Position numbers and translations under genes: made by a program
NCBI GenBank assembly: GCA_900155495.1
Contig: FTLJ01000356.1
Coordinates: 33,538-97,537, forward strand
Reading direction: 5' to 3'
DNA: 64,000 nt
Origin: Porogramme epimiltina
Lineage: Eukaryota > Basidiomycota > Agaricomycetes > Polyporales > Polyporaceae
Shown: positions 36,417-47,423 of the stretch, one piece after another
Numbering within the stretch: position 1 is the stretch's first letter
Layout: each line of letters opens with the position of its first letter
The notes under the pieces: generated by a model
Told to the model about the DNA's origin: nothing
Seen by the model: only the letters and a program-made list of their open reading frames with translations
Database searches by the model: none

Positions 36417-36757
36417 AGTATGGACATTGATTATTACCCGCCCTTACGGACAACCTATCTACTCACTAGTGTTGTTACGCTTATGAACCGGGCGGTTCGA
36501 TAGCATTATGTGTATTGCGTAGGAAGACTCCAGTGTCCTGGCCACCCATATTTGTACGCCCGCACCATGTCCTGTTTAGGGTGCTCGATACTGTTCGAGT
36601 CTTCCAGTCGGGTGCGTTTCATTAGCGATTGGCACATTGGACGGCAGCAAGATGTAACACGGGAAATCAGGCGATTTCATGGAACATCCCTATTCGAGAC
36701 AAACTGACTATGTCTATAGTATTGATACATTCTCAACTACTCAATACAACAAAAGAG
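36417..36757. other. Convergent 3' region, no gene seen
   Basis: Space between the ends of the dioxygenase (plus) and Nudix (minus) genes; likely 3' UTRs only. Confidence 0.4.
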
Positions 36758-37854
36758 TTATCTGGTATCAGCTGCAATGGCAGCTGGACCGACCCCGGAT
36801 GGGATACCTATTTCCACCCTCGCAACAGGAGTAGAGGCTCCCGAAGCTACGTCTTCTACTGTGATTTGGTCAAGGAGGATGCGCATAATGGGCGCAAATG
36901 TCTTCAGCTGCCCTGGTGCATATCGTTCATACACCGGCTCTTTAGCGTACGCTATTTGAGCAGTTGCAATCTAAAGCGATCAAGGGGTCAGCGGGGAGTG
37001 AGAAGCAGTTAGCGGCGACCTACAAGAATGTCTGAGGTGAGTCCTTTGATGGCAAATGCGCTCGACCTGAACCGATGCATGCGATATACGCTATTGCCTA
37101 GCCAAGGAAGGTCTATGTCCGAGGAGTTCTAGGCAGTTCGGAGAAATCATGAGGGGGATATAAGAGGAGGTAGGAGTTTGCATACATGATACTCCTCCGG
37201 ATATATCCAATCCTCACTACCTATTGGTGCAAGGTTCTCCCTCCTCGCAAGTCTTGGGTCTAGTATGGCCTCGAGCGGATGGTCGAATATGCGATCCACC
37301 TCACCGGGCGAAGGAACCAAGCGCTCCAAAATAGATAGGTCTGTGAGGAGAGCTACTACAGGTGTGACAAGGAGCTTGCTTGACGCGATGTATTGTCGTA
37401 GGGTACATATGGTGTACACATGGGGGAATTCGCGGGGGAGGCCGACCTCCTCGTGTGCTTCGCGAAACTGCGCCGAATTCCTAAGCCGGACCAATGGGTA
37501 TAAAGGGATAGGCTACTCACAGCTGTCTCTATCGCGTCTGAGTCCGTTACATCAACCTTTCCTCCAGGCAGCGCAACTTGACCTGGATGGGCGCGGAGAG
37601 ACTTGTCACGAGTGGTGAGAAGAACGCGGAGTTCTCCCGCCTTCTCGTAGAGCAGCACTAGAACGGCTGCGAGCTTGTTTCGGGGATAGCCTGACCTGAA
37701 GAAGCCTTAGTATGCTCATCCGGTAAGCCCGAGTAAAGAGAGCGTACAAATCTACATCCTCGGGCTGGTGGCCCCTAAGGCGCTCGATGTATACTCTGCT
37801 TGCTTCCGTGAGATTCTTAAGAGCCTCATCCGGGACAGCGTAGATCGAAGACAT
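36758..37854 (-). CDS. Nudix hydrolase, CoA diphosphatase-like
   Basis: ATG 37854 opens MSSIYAVPDEALKNLTEASR, then GHQPEDVDL; the intron at 37696-37748 joins it to SGYPRNKLAAVLVLLYEKAG, followed by LLTTRDKSLRAHPGQVALPG. The Nudix box is split by an intron: GGKVDVTDSDAIETA then FREAHEEVGL, fitting G-x5-E-x7-REUxEExGU. The upstream SLRAHPGQVALPGG and downstream SPGEVDRIFDHPLEAILDP resemble the Nudt7/Nudt8/Pcd1 group, which splits CoA and its derivatives, often in peroxisomes. The C-terminus AYAKEPVYERYAPGQLKTFA and a short extension end IAADTR at 36758; there is no peroxisomal SKL-type end. The promoter is shared with Vps34 in a 256-bp gap. Confidence 0.85.
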
Positions 37855-38110
37855 TTGGCAGCGAGAAATACAGCACACGGGCAAAGAGTGGGAGGTCAAG
37901 AATGGGATTCGAGCGCATCGTCCGACATGACAGTGAATGACCAAGTCTCCGAGGCGCCGAGGCACCCCCACCTGAGCACTCTCGGTCAATCAGCCGGTGG
38001 TGGCACTTGCCCTCACTCGAGTCTCGCGGTCGACTTTCACGTCCTGTCTGACCTCGCTCGCTTATCTCCGTCTTTCTCTCTTGTTGCATGCTGCATATAC
38101 GCCACACGCC
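37855..38110. promoter_or_regulatory. Bidirectional promoter, Nudix / Vps34
   Basis: 256 bp between two divergent start codons. No TATA box; CT-rich on the plus strand near the Vps34 start. Confidence 0.5.
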
Positions 38111-41100
38111 ATGGATAAAGACAACCGCGATGATTTCACTTTTGCCAAGCTCAGTGACCTCAAGATGCCGGTCACCTTCCGGATGTACCTACAGTTTACA
38201 CCGTCTTGGTACTACTCGAGCCTGAATTAACGACTTTCCGGCTTTTAGATCGCAACTAGAGGGAGTTCGAAAGCCCTACCCATTTACTGAGGTGCTTGAT
38301 AAACCAGAACTGCGTTTCCACGGAGTTCAGCAAGCGCAGTGAGCATGGATTTTAGTCCGCGAATGTCTGTTTCCCTCAATGACCACAGCACAGGGAGTTC
38401 TCGGACGTGTACATAACATGTCAACTTATCGCAGACAACAAACCCCTCACGATCCCATTCCGAACGGCGTTTAAAGCTTTCAAGAAGGACTATACGTTCG
38501 TGGCTTAACTAGTCGGGGTGGTCTGTGGTACTGAAAGCATACTCTAGGTGGAACGAATGGGTTACCTTGCCCATCCGATATTGCGACCTCCCTCTTAACT
38601 CCCAAATCACCTTCACCATATGGGATATTGCTGGTCCTCGATCTACCATTCCAGTCGGCGGGACGACTTTCCGTCTGTTTGGAAAGAAATGGTGAGTGCG
38701 CTCGGACTACTTTGTCAGGGTAGAGTCCCAACAACGACTGTTCGATCAGGACCTTAAGACGTGGAAAGCATCGTATGATCCTCTGGCCTGACCGTGAGGC
38801 TGACGGAGCAAACGAGACCACCACACCTAGTAAGATTGTGGGAACGAGAGACGAGAAAGGGAGGTTGGAGAAGGTGCGTTCATACACCCCCATCCTCACC
38901 ACTAGTTGCTGGATACTGAAAGTGCTTGTAGCTCGTGAAGAAGTACGAGCGGGGAGATTTGCCCAAGTCTGATTGGCTCGACAACCTGACGTTCCGTAAG
39001 ATGGAGGAGATCCATGCTGTATGTGTACCTGCCAAAACTATGGATCCCGGATACTAACCAGCTTACCAGGCAGAGTCTCAGAAATCTGAGAATTTGTTCC
39101 TCTACATCGACCTCCCTCGCTTCGATTTCCCTGTCATTTTCAGCGAACCGGTAAGTCTAGTGGGCCCTGATTAGGATATCTTATTGAGTGTTGGTTTATA
39201 GGATGCATCAAGTGTTCCGTCCACATCCGCCTTGACTCCCCTGGCCACTACGCCAGTGCCACCAGCTGCTGCCTTTACATCAGATGCACATTTATGGGCT
39301 GTCGTCGACCCAGACATCGCTCGTGAGAACCCAGTAGAAGACAAGCATCGCCGTCTAGTTCGCAGCCATAGAAGCAGTCCTTACGACCGGGAGCTAAAGC
39401 CAAATGCCAAGATTCGCGATGAACTCTCGGTATGACATTGCCTCTTTGTAGCGGACGACCTCTTACAAACAATTTTTCACAGGTTATTCTCAACTATGCG
39501 CCTAGCCAGCCACTTGCATCGGAAGAGAAGGACTTGATCTGGAAGTTCCGCTTCTACCTGACAAGGGACAAGAGGGGGCTCACAAAGTTCCTGAAGTCTG
39601 TCACTTGGCGAGACCCATCTGAAGTAAAGCAAGCAGTAGAAGAACTCTTGCCTCAGTGGACAGAAATCGACATTGATGATGCACTAGAGTTGCTTGGTCC
39701 TAGCACTGTTGACTCCCGTGTTCGGGCATATGCGGTAAAGCAATTGAACAGAGCCGACGACGATGTGAGTTCTAGTCATTATTATGTATTAACTACTTCT
39801 CAAAAGGTCCACAGGAGCTGCATTTGTACCTGCTGCAACTAGTCCAAGCTCTGAAGTTCGAAAGCATAGCGAGCGACCAGCGATCATTACGCTCGACAAT
39901 AAATGCCATATCATACGACGATAGTGGCTTGGCTGACTTCCTAATCTCCCGCGCCGTACGGAACCCCGTGCTCGGCAACCGCTTCCACTGGTATCTTATG
40001 GTAGAGGTGGCAATGGAGGACAAGGTTATGGCGAAGATGTATGGAAGGGTTGTCTTCAAGTTCATGAGAATCCTAGAGGTACGCATGCCCTTCTCTTAAT
40101 GCCTTAGTCGAATGTCAACGCATGATTCCCAGGACAACGGGGACGAACGGCGTGATCTCATGCGCCGTCAAGGCGAGCTCGTCGAATCTTTGTCAAAGCG
40201 AGCTCGGGACCTACGCATGTCCAAAGATCCACGCCCAAAGAAGATAGAAAAGTTGCGCGCATTCCTCGCGGACTCGAAGAACAACCTCGCGTCAATCCCC
40301 CCACTCCCTCTTCCTCTCAACGCACGCGTGCAGGTCACCGGAATCATCGCGGACAAGTCGAGCGTATTCAAGTCGAACATGTTTCCGATGCTCCTCTACT
40401 TCCAGTGTGCGGATGGTGGCGAATACCCCGTCATGTTTAAAGACGGCGATGACATGCGGCAAGACCAACTGGTCATCCAGCTCTTTACTCTCATGGACCG
40501 ACTTCTGAGGAAGGAGAACCTGGATTTGAAGCTCTCCCCGTACGACGTACTTGCGACGGGCCCGAGTCAAGGCATGGTCCAGTTCATACCGAGCAAGACC
40601 ATCGCTGCGATAATCAGCGAGCATGGGACGCTACTCAACTACCTTCGTGCGAACAACCCGGACGAAGGCAGTGTTGGTACCTATGGAGTGGAACCTAGCG
40701 TCATCGACACGTTCGTTAAGAGTTGTGGTGGGTATATCGTTCGCTTTACATGCAAGATCGTCCTAACCTCTCGCCCAGCCGGATACTGTGTCGTAACATA
40801 CCTGCTCGGAGTTGGAGACCGTCACTTGGATAACCTCTTGCTCGCTCCAGACGGACATTTCTTCCACGGTAAGCCTCTACGCTACGAAGTCGACAATGGA
40901 TATGAGATCGATCTAAGTACCCCCACAGTTGACTTCGGATACATCCTTGGTCGTGATCCCAAACCTCTCGCGCCTCCTGTCAAGATCTGCAAGGAGATGG
41001 TGGATGCAATGGGTGGAGTGCAGTCTGTCCACTACACGCGGTTCAAGTCCTTCTGCTTCACCGCATTTTCGATCCTGCGCAAGAGCGCGAACCTCATACT

Positions 41101-41302
41101 CAACTTGGTTACCCTCATGGTCGACGCGAACATACCCCACATCAAGCAACGCGACGTCCATGAACAGGTGCTCGGCAAGTTCTGCCTCGAAATGGATGAG
41201 GAGCAGGCGATCGAGCACTTTGAGAAGCTGTTGAATGATATCTCGCCCTTCACGGCGGTTCTGGACAGGATGCACGACTGGGCACAGTACTGGCGGAGTT
41301 AG
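38111..41302 (+). CDS. vps34: Class III phosphatidylinositol 3-kinase Vps34
   Basis: Makes PI3P from phosphatidylinositol on endosomes and autophagosomes, in complex with Vps15 and Atg6. ATG 38111 opens [19 protein letters not shown]2 domain: [40 protein letters not shown]. Then [35 protein letters not shown], the helical PIK domain ([57 protein letters not shown]), and the kinase domain: [19 protein letters not shown], catalytic loop [12 protein letters not shown] and activation loop start [15 protein letters not shown] kinase-domain intron lies right between FFH and VDFG. The protein ends [12 protein letters not shown] at 41302. About 13 introns. Core residues intact. Tail to tail with the biotin gene, 72 bp apart. 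Confidence 0.96.
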
Positions 41303-41374
41303 ATGGAGCTGTATTTGTATTCTTGTAATCTATCTCTATCGCAACACCCTCTCGATCTATTGGGCGCGGTCTTT

Positions 41375-44278
41375 TTAAGCCTTGTTTTCGAGTGCCGTCC
41401 ATATTCTCCCCTCCACGGTACGAATGACCTCGGGTGGTGTGTTGAGGCTCAGCATGAAGTACGCGACGTTCCCTAACGTGCGGTAGTGCATGCCGAACGG
41501 CGATCCACCTGGGGCAGATGAAAGCGCGCTGTCGTCTTCTTGCGTGGCGAGCCTGAGCGACTCGAAGATGGCTCTAGCAGAGTGCGATTGGTACCCTATA
41601 CACGACGTCAACGGTCTTCTCCCAGACTACAGAACATCAGTGCTCACCAGCAGCATCGTCCTTGATCTTGATGCTCAGCACGGTGCCGAAGGCCATGACT
41701 TCTCCGACGCGCTCCATGCGCGACACGACGTTCACGAACTCCGGGTCCCAGAAGCTCCACACGCCCACCTCCCTCGCGCGCGGCGACGCCGGCTCGGGGA
41801 CGTGCCAGCGCGCGCGCGCGTCGGCCCACGCGTCGCTCGCGGCCATGCGGTCGACGAGATCGAGCGTCGTGCGCGCGACCTCGCACCCGACGGGGTACGC
41901 GGTGTAGCTGTGCCCGTGCAGGAGCGCGTCGGCCTTGTCCTCGCCGAGGAACGCGGCGTAGATCGAGTCGGACGCGAGCGTCGCGGCGAGCGGGACGAGC
42001 CCGCCCGTGAGGATCTTGGCGTGCACGGAGATGTCGGGCGTGGTGCCGAGAAGCGGGGCGGCGCTGGGGAGGCCGAGGCGGTAGAGGCCGGTGAAGACCT
42101 CGTCGAAGATGACGGGGAGGCCGGACCAGGTGCCGACGGGGGCGCTGGGCGGGGCGGGCTCGGAGGCGCGGACGACGTCGATGAGGACGCGCTGGAAGAG
42201 GGGGTCGACGAAGATCATCCCGCCGGCGCCCATGACGAGGGGCTCGAGGACGAGCGCGGCGATCGTGGGGCCGTTGCCGTCTTTGAGCTTCTGGAGCGTG
42301 CGTTCGATGTATGCCTTGTAGGTCGCCGCGAGCGGCGACGTGAGGCGCTCCTCGACGTTGTACGTCCACGCGAGCGAGACGGTCTGGACGTCCGCCGCGC
42401 CGTCCTCTGTCTCCGCGGCGATCGCGGGGGGCAGGCGGACGACGGTCTTGCCGTGGCGGATGCCGACGGTGGGCGGGTCGAACCAGTAGCCCTTCGCGTC
42501 GTGCCACTCACACGTGTACACGCCCGCGTCCTCGCACGCGTCCATCGCGCCGATCGTGTCGCCGTGGTAGCTGCCCTTGAGGCCGAGGATGCCCAGGTCC
42601 TTGCGCCGGCCGCTGCCCGCGGCGCCGGGGTGGCGCGCGGCGAACGCGCGCAGCGCCATCTTGAGCGCGACCTCCATCCCCGTCGAGCCGTCGTCGCTGA
42701 AGAACGCGCGCGCGGCCCAGCCCTTGCCGGGGCCGGCGTGCACGAGGCGCTCGGCGAGCTGCAGCGCGGGGAGGTGCGTCGCCTCGGGGAACATGACGTG
42801 GCCGTACCGCCCCGCCGCGCGCGCGGCCGCGAGGGCGAGAGAGGGGTGGGCGTGCCCGAGGGCTTGGGTCCACCACGAGGCCGAGCCGTCAAACTGGGGC
42901 TCCAATAACGAAGTCGAAGGCGTAGGCGAGCCAGTCTTGGACGGGGAGGGTGCGCGGCGACCGTTGTACACGCTGAAGAAGTCGCCCCACGCGCTGTCGA
43001 TAACGTTAACATCGGCCTCGTTTTTGACGTGACTGTGCTGGACGAAGGGCCACCAAATCGTATCGAGGGTCCGCCTGGGCATGGAGTCGAGGTCGGAGAT
43101 CCGGCGGGTGTGACAGTCATCCAGGTGTTTGAGGACTTCGAAGATGGGGCTATCGCCGGATGGGGGAACGATGTCTTCGTAATAGCGCTCGGTGAGAGAG
43201 GCATCGGCCGTCGGGTCTGGCTGTCTCTCCGGTGGCGGATCGACGGACATGACAGGCACGCCTCGCTCCGCAAAGTAGGGCGTAAGATATTCCCAGTTGC
43301 GATAGTATTCATCGCGGAAGAGCAGGATGGCGTCGACGGTGTATCCTCGCAGAAGCATTGCTTCGTAAGAAGCAATTGTCGAAGAAATACCGCCAAGTCT
43401 TGAATCTCCAATGAGCACCGTGGGGAAGAATAGGGGTCGGTAGCTATCCAATTGGGTAGTCCCGGATAGAGTGGGGCTGTGAACACCTGTTGGGAGGTTG
43501 GCCGCTTAGTTTGCTTCCGGGATTCCGACATTCAAGGATGAAAGCCATGTCAATGCACCCGGGATCAGTATGGCATGTATTAAACACATCAACAACGTCA
43601 CGGGTCATTGAACCCCCCAAAGTCGCGTAGACTCTACCCGAGTACTGAACAATAACGCCCCCTCATGCCTCTGCGAGGCATTCCAGGAGGATGCAGAGAG
43701 GCTTTCGCGCAATATTTTACAACGCTCGTGTGGACACAATAGACATCAAGGGAGAAACTCACCTCCAGCAGTTTCTACGTACATATGGGTAAACGTAGAT
43801 ACTTTACTTGCGCACTTGCGAACATGGGAAGAGACCGCGTTGACGAAGGCGTCGTCCGTCGGCACCACCCTCTATGATGTCTCGTTGAGCGCATATATCG
43901 TTGTAACAGCCGCAAGACGTACTTGGATAGAGGCGCTCTCATTGGTACGTCGGGCAGCCAAGTGGGGACTGACGGGGTCGTCGAAGCGGAATAAACAGCT
44001 GCTACGAACACGCTCTTTATGCCGCCCAGCCAAAGCGAGCACACGCCTGAAAAGCCAAAACAGCAGCGATGTCAGTGTATGTTGATAATCAGCAATGGGG
44101 GCACCCACTCGTCATCTGCGTCGGACATAGGGCCCGTGCTGACTGGTTTAAGGTAGTAGACATTATGTCCGCTGGCGGCCGACGCTCTGACGAGAGCAGA
44201 GGTCAGGACGGTTTTGCCCACATCGGTATTGGCACCAAATATTTGGTGTATTCTAAGGTTTTTGAAGAGGAGCGACAT
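41375..44278 (-). CDS. bioDA: Bifunctional dethiobiotin synthetase / DAPA aminotransferase (BioD-BioA fusion)
   Basis: One gene for two steps of biotin synthesis. ATG 44278 opens MSLLFKNLRIHQIFGANTDV; the P-loop GANTDVGKT marks BioD, then YYLKPVSTGP, LFRFDDPVSPHLAA, YVETAGGVHSPTLSGTTQLD and FPTVLIGDSRLGGISSTIAS. After a linker with DTIWWPFVQHSHV, the BioA half shows SWWTQALGHAHPSLALAAAR, FFSDDGSTGMEVALKMALR, GSYHGDTIGAMDACE, VIFDEVFTGLYRLG, and the PLP lysine in SVHAKILTGGLVPLAATLAS, then HGHSYTAYPVGC. The end is TVEGRIWTALENKA at 41375. The BioA part is mostly one long exon with very GC-rich codons. The same fusion is known as plant BIO3-BIO1 and Aspergillus bioDA, where it acts in mitochondria; no clear presequence is seen here. 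Confidence 0.93.
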
Positions 44279-45304
44279 AGCAGCAAAAAGCAGGACAGCA
44301 GAAAAGCCCAGTTAGCACATGGGTTATGACTCGATGGCCACTGTTGACCTGGGGATGAGGAGAAAGTGAGGAGTTAGTACGGCGTCGCGCAAACGTGACT
44401 TGGGCGTGGACTAACGTGCAGCAATGGACGCGACTAATGTGTTGTGCACCAGCTCTCCCTCACTGCGGCTCTTGGAGAGTCGTGGAGGATGCAGACCCGA
44501 GTGTGGACGTCGGGAGGAATCCGTTGGGGTTGGCGCGCGCCTGGAGAGGGAGCGCGAGCCGCCACCGAAAGAACGAGCCAAGAGAGCTGGCGTCATTCAC
44601 CCACGATCCGGGCCGGCCAATGCCGGGGATCGTGGACTGACAGTGGAAAGAGGCGGACGAGCCATGCCCGAGGCCACAGGTGGCGGGGTGGCGGACGTTG
44701 GTTGTTCGACTCGGAGGCATTCAGCGGGACCGGCTCGGCGGCGTGGCAGAGCACAGTGCCGCGGGGACAACGGTCGACGCAGCAGCACCGCCCAGTCGCT
44801 GCCTCCTACGACAAAGTTCTGCCATCCTCTGCTGGGATCGCTCTTCTGGACAGTGCGCGGCGTGCGCCCGAATAACCCGCAGACTTCGAAACGTTCACCA
44901 GTGCGCCTTTTGCCTGTCTGGCCAAGTACCCGCATCGCAGATGCCATCGCGGAATGCACGGCCGGTTTTGTCGGGGATGGGCCGGGGGAGAGTGGGGGTA
45001 GGCGGCAGCATTGCCAAGGCGGCGCGGTTCGGCGCGAGTGCTAGATTAGGCAATGTGGCTTATGAAAGCCAACGGGTGCTGCGAGCGCTGCAGAGATCCA
45101 AGGCTGTTCTCTCTGCATCGCTCTTCTCTGCCGTCTCTCACCTCACCTGCGTCCCCTGCCGCCATCACCCTCCGGGCGCGCCTCGTACATAAGCGTCCTC
45201 ATCCCGCAGCTTTATCTTTCAACGACCGACTACGCCCACCTCATCACGACCCTTCCCTCTCCCTCCTTCTCCACCCTCATCTCGGTCTCGGCCGTATCTC
45301 CGCC
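44279..45304. promoter_or_regulatory. Divergent upstream region, bioDA / MARVEL
   Basis: About 1 kb with overlapping GC-rich open frames but no recognisable protein. Pyrimidine-rich on the plus strand in the last 150 bases before the MARVEL start. Confidence 0.4.
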
Positions 45305-46971
45305 ATGTCTTTCCTAGACACCATCCAGAATGCCGCCATGAAAGTCCTCCCAGAGAAGAAATCAAGTCTCCCCATGCACTCTTCCAACGCTGGTATCGCC
45401 AGCGGTGGCCATGTTCCCTTCGAGGACGACGTGAGTCTTCCCTTCCCTCATCTCTCCTTCATCTCTCGCACACGAGGCCCCCGGCCCCTTGCCTCGTTTC
45501 TGCCGCGCGCCACTTGCCTCGTCGGCGCGATCGTTCCCGTTTTTATCCCATGTCCGCCCGTCGCGCGCAGCCCTTCCCTCTGCCGCCCGTGAGCCCGACG
45601 GCTTCCTATCCTCGGCCCTTTACGTAAGGTTCATGTTTGCTCTACACCACCCACCGCGTCCATGGACAGTGCTTCACAAACGGCTGGCTACCTCGTCTTC
45701 CTGCTCTTTCTCCCGTTGCTATCGACATTATGGATATGGGTCCATACCTCATCCTGCCCTGATATTTTGCCGAGACGCTAATCCTACTCGTTTCGCTAGA
45801 TGATCGTTTCCAAACCTGCAATCATATTCCATGTCTCCCAAGCGTTCTTCAACTTCCTCGCAATGAGTACAATGGCTGGAGCTGCCGCATTCCAAGCCAA
45901 GTGGGGTGTTGGACCTTGTAAGTGGCTCTTCTTAACGTTAATCCATCCAGTGTGGTTTGATACTAAGCCACCTTGTCATCAGCCGGTCTCAGTGGATTTG
46001 CCATCTTCATCGCGGTCGCCGGGATCTTCTACTCCCTATTCATCCTCCTCGTACCCGTGATCTACGAGAAGTACGACAAGGGCGCGCGTCTCGCCCGCGC
46101 TCTCAAAGAAACACGCGTCAGCTTCATCCTCTCGGGGACCGGGACAGCTGTCAGTCTCCTCATTGCGTAAGTCGCGTGACGTTCGTCTCCATTACGCGTC
46201 AAACCTAAGTGCCTTGTTCCTCCAGCTTTATCGTCACGATCTCGGCTTGGACAGAGGCTGGATGCAAGGATGCTTCCAAGGACCCCCATGCATCCAAGGG
46301 CTCAGACTTCCAGAAAGGGTTGAGCGGATTCTGCAGCACCAAGAAGGCGGCCGCGATCTTCTTCTGGTTTGTCTTTAGTGAGTAACAAGAGTGTTGCATG
46401 TCGTGGTGTTATACTGACGGGGTTTCTAGTCTTCTGGGGCTGCTCCCTTACCTTGACTGTCCTCGACTGGCGCAACGGCAAAACCTCGCGCCTCCGAGAC
46501 CCGCCCTTCGTTCACCCCGTGGAAACCGCCGAAGGTTCCATCTACGAACGTGCCGACGACCGTGACGACGATGAGGATTACGAGGAGGCCCGCAAGCCTT
46601 ATACCGATACCTCGAACACGTATTCCCCCTTCAGCGACACCAACCGCCTCTCCAGCGCCCCCTCCGAGCAGAACTCCTACCAGCAGCCCTCAGCACCTGC
46701 GTATAGCGGTACCCAGGCGGCTTCTCGGCCCAGCATCGACGCGTACGGCGCGTTCTCGGACCCCGCTCCCTCTGGCTTTGCTGGCGGATTTGCGCCACCG
46801 GCTCAGGACTCTGGCGCGCGGGTCAGCCGAACCATGCAGTACGCCGACCCGTATGCTGCCGTTCGCGCGTCCATTGCCGCAGGCCAGTCCCCTCCGGCGA
46901 GTGGCAACGTCACTCCCCCAGCGGGCGGGCCGCCCGCGCCAGGCTATTCGTCGTACGGCGGTTACAGGTAA
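45305..46971 (+). CDS. MARVEL-domain four-helix membrane protein
   Basis: ATG 45305: MSFLDTIQNAAMKVLPEKKS, then intron and four membrane segments: VSQAFFNFLAMSTMAGAAAF, GFAIFIAVAGIFYSLFILLV, VSFILSGTGTAVSLLIA with FIVTISAWTEAGC, and FFWFVFVFWGCSLTLTVLDW. This M-shaped arrangement with short loops and a Trp-rich last helix is that of fungal MARVEL / membrane-associating domain proteins. A long disordered tail rich in Ser, Pro, Ala and Tyr (TSNTYSPFSDTNRLS, YADPYAAVRASIA) reaches the stop at 46971 and is probably cytosolic. Members sit in plasma-membrane domains or vesicles; the exact role is unknown. Five or six introns. Confidence 0.8.
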
Positions 46972-47423
46972 ACGGCAGGGGATTTCGGACTCGGTTGAAT
47001 TGGTGTAGTTTAGCCCCATCGTGTTGTGAGGGACGTGGACGCTTGGTAGTACTGCGCGACCCTAGTTGATATGGGTCCAGAACCATTGCTGCACGGCTAT
47101 AGTATACGCTAACTTATGACCGCGACGTGTCTTGCGCCGTACATCTAATTCGCGCTACCATGTATTACTATGACTTCTATCTACACGACCTTCTCGGCCT
47201 CTGCATATGAATGGACTTCCCGCAATCCGGCTGCGTTCGCATTGTCCCCTCGAAGCAGTTTTAGCTCAGGCTACATGCATGACCACAGCAAACAAGACTG
47301 TGAGACGCTCGAGACACAATAAGCGCCAGCGTCGCGCCGTGGGAAGCAGCCACTAGGGCGTTGTTGATGTGTGTTTGCGCTCAACCCTTGTTCCGTTTCC
47401 CCCACCTCGTCGACCAGCCCACG
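46972..47423. other. Intergenic region, no gene seen
   Basis: About 450 bp between two plus-strand genes: 3' UTR of the MARVEL gene and promoter of the next. No clear motif. Confidence 0.4.

Noticed and set aside
41302..41375. Vps34 and bioDA, or Cwh43 and AP-3 beta, as functional clusters
   Set aside because: They are only convergent neighbours with unrelated roles; close 3' ends are common in compact fungal genomes.
41490..42908. Plus-strand open frame of 472 codons
   Set aside because: It is the antisense of the GC-rich BioA exon; its sequence is low-complexity Arg/Glu/Val/Ala and has no family match, while the minus strand encodes a complete aminotransferase.
42215..43531. Minus-strand open frame of 438 codons in another frame of bioDA
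   Set aside because: Ser/Arg/Pro-biased shadow of the real BioA frame.
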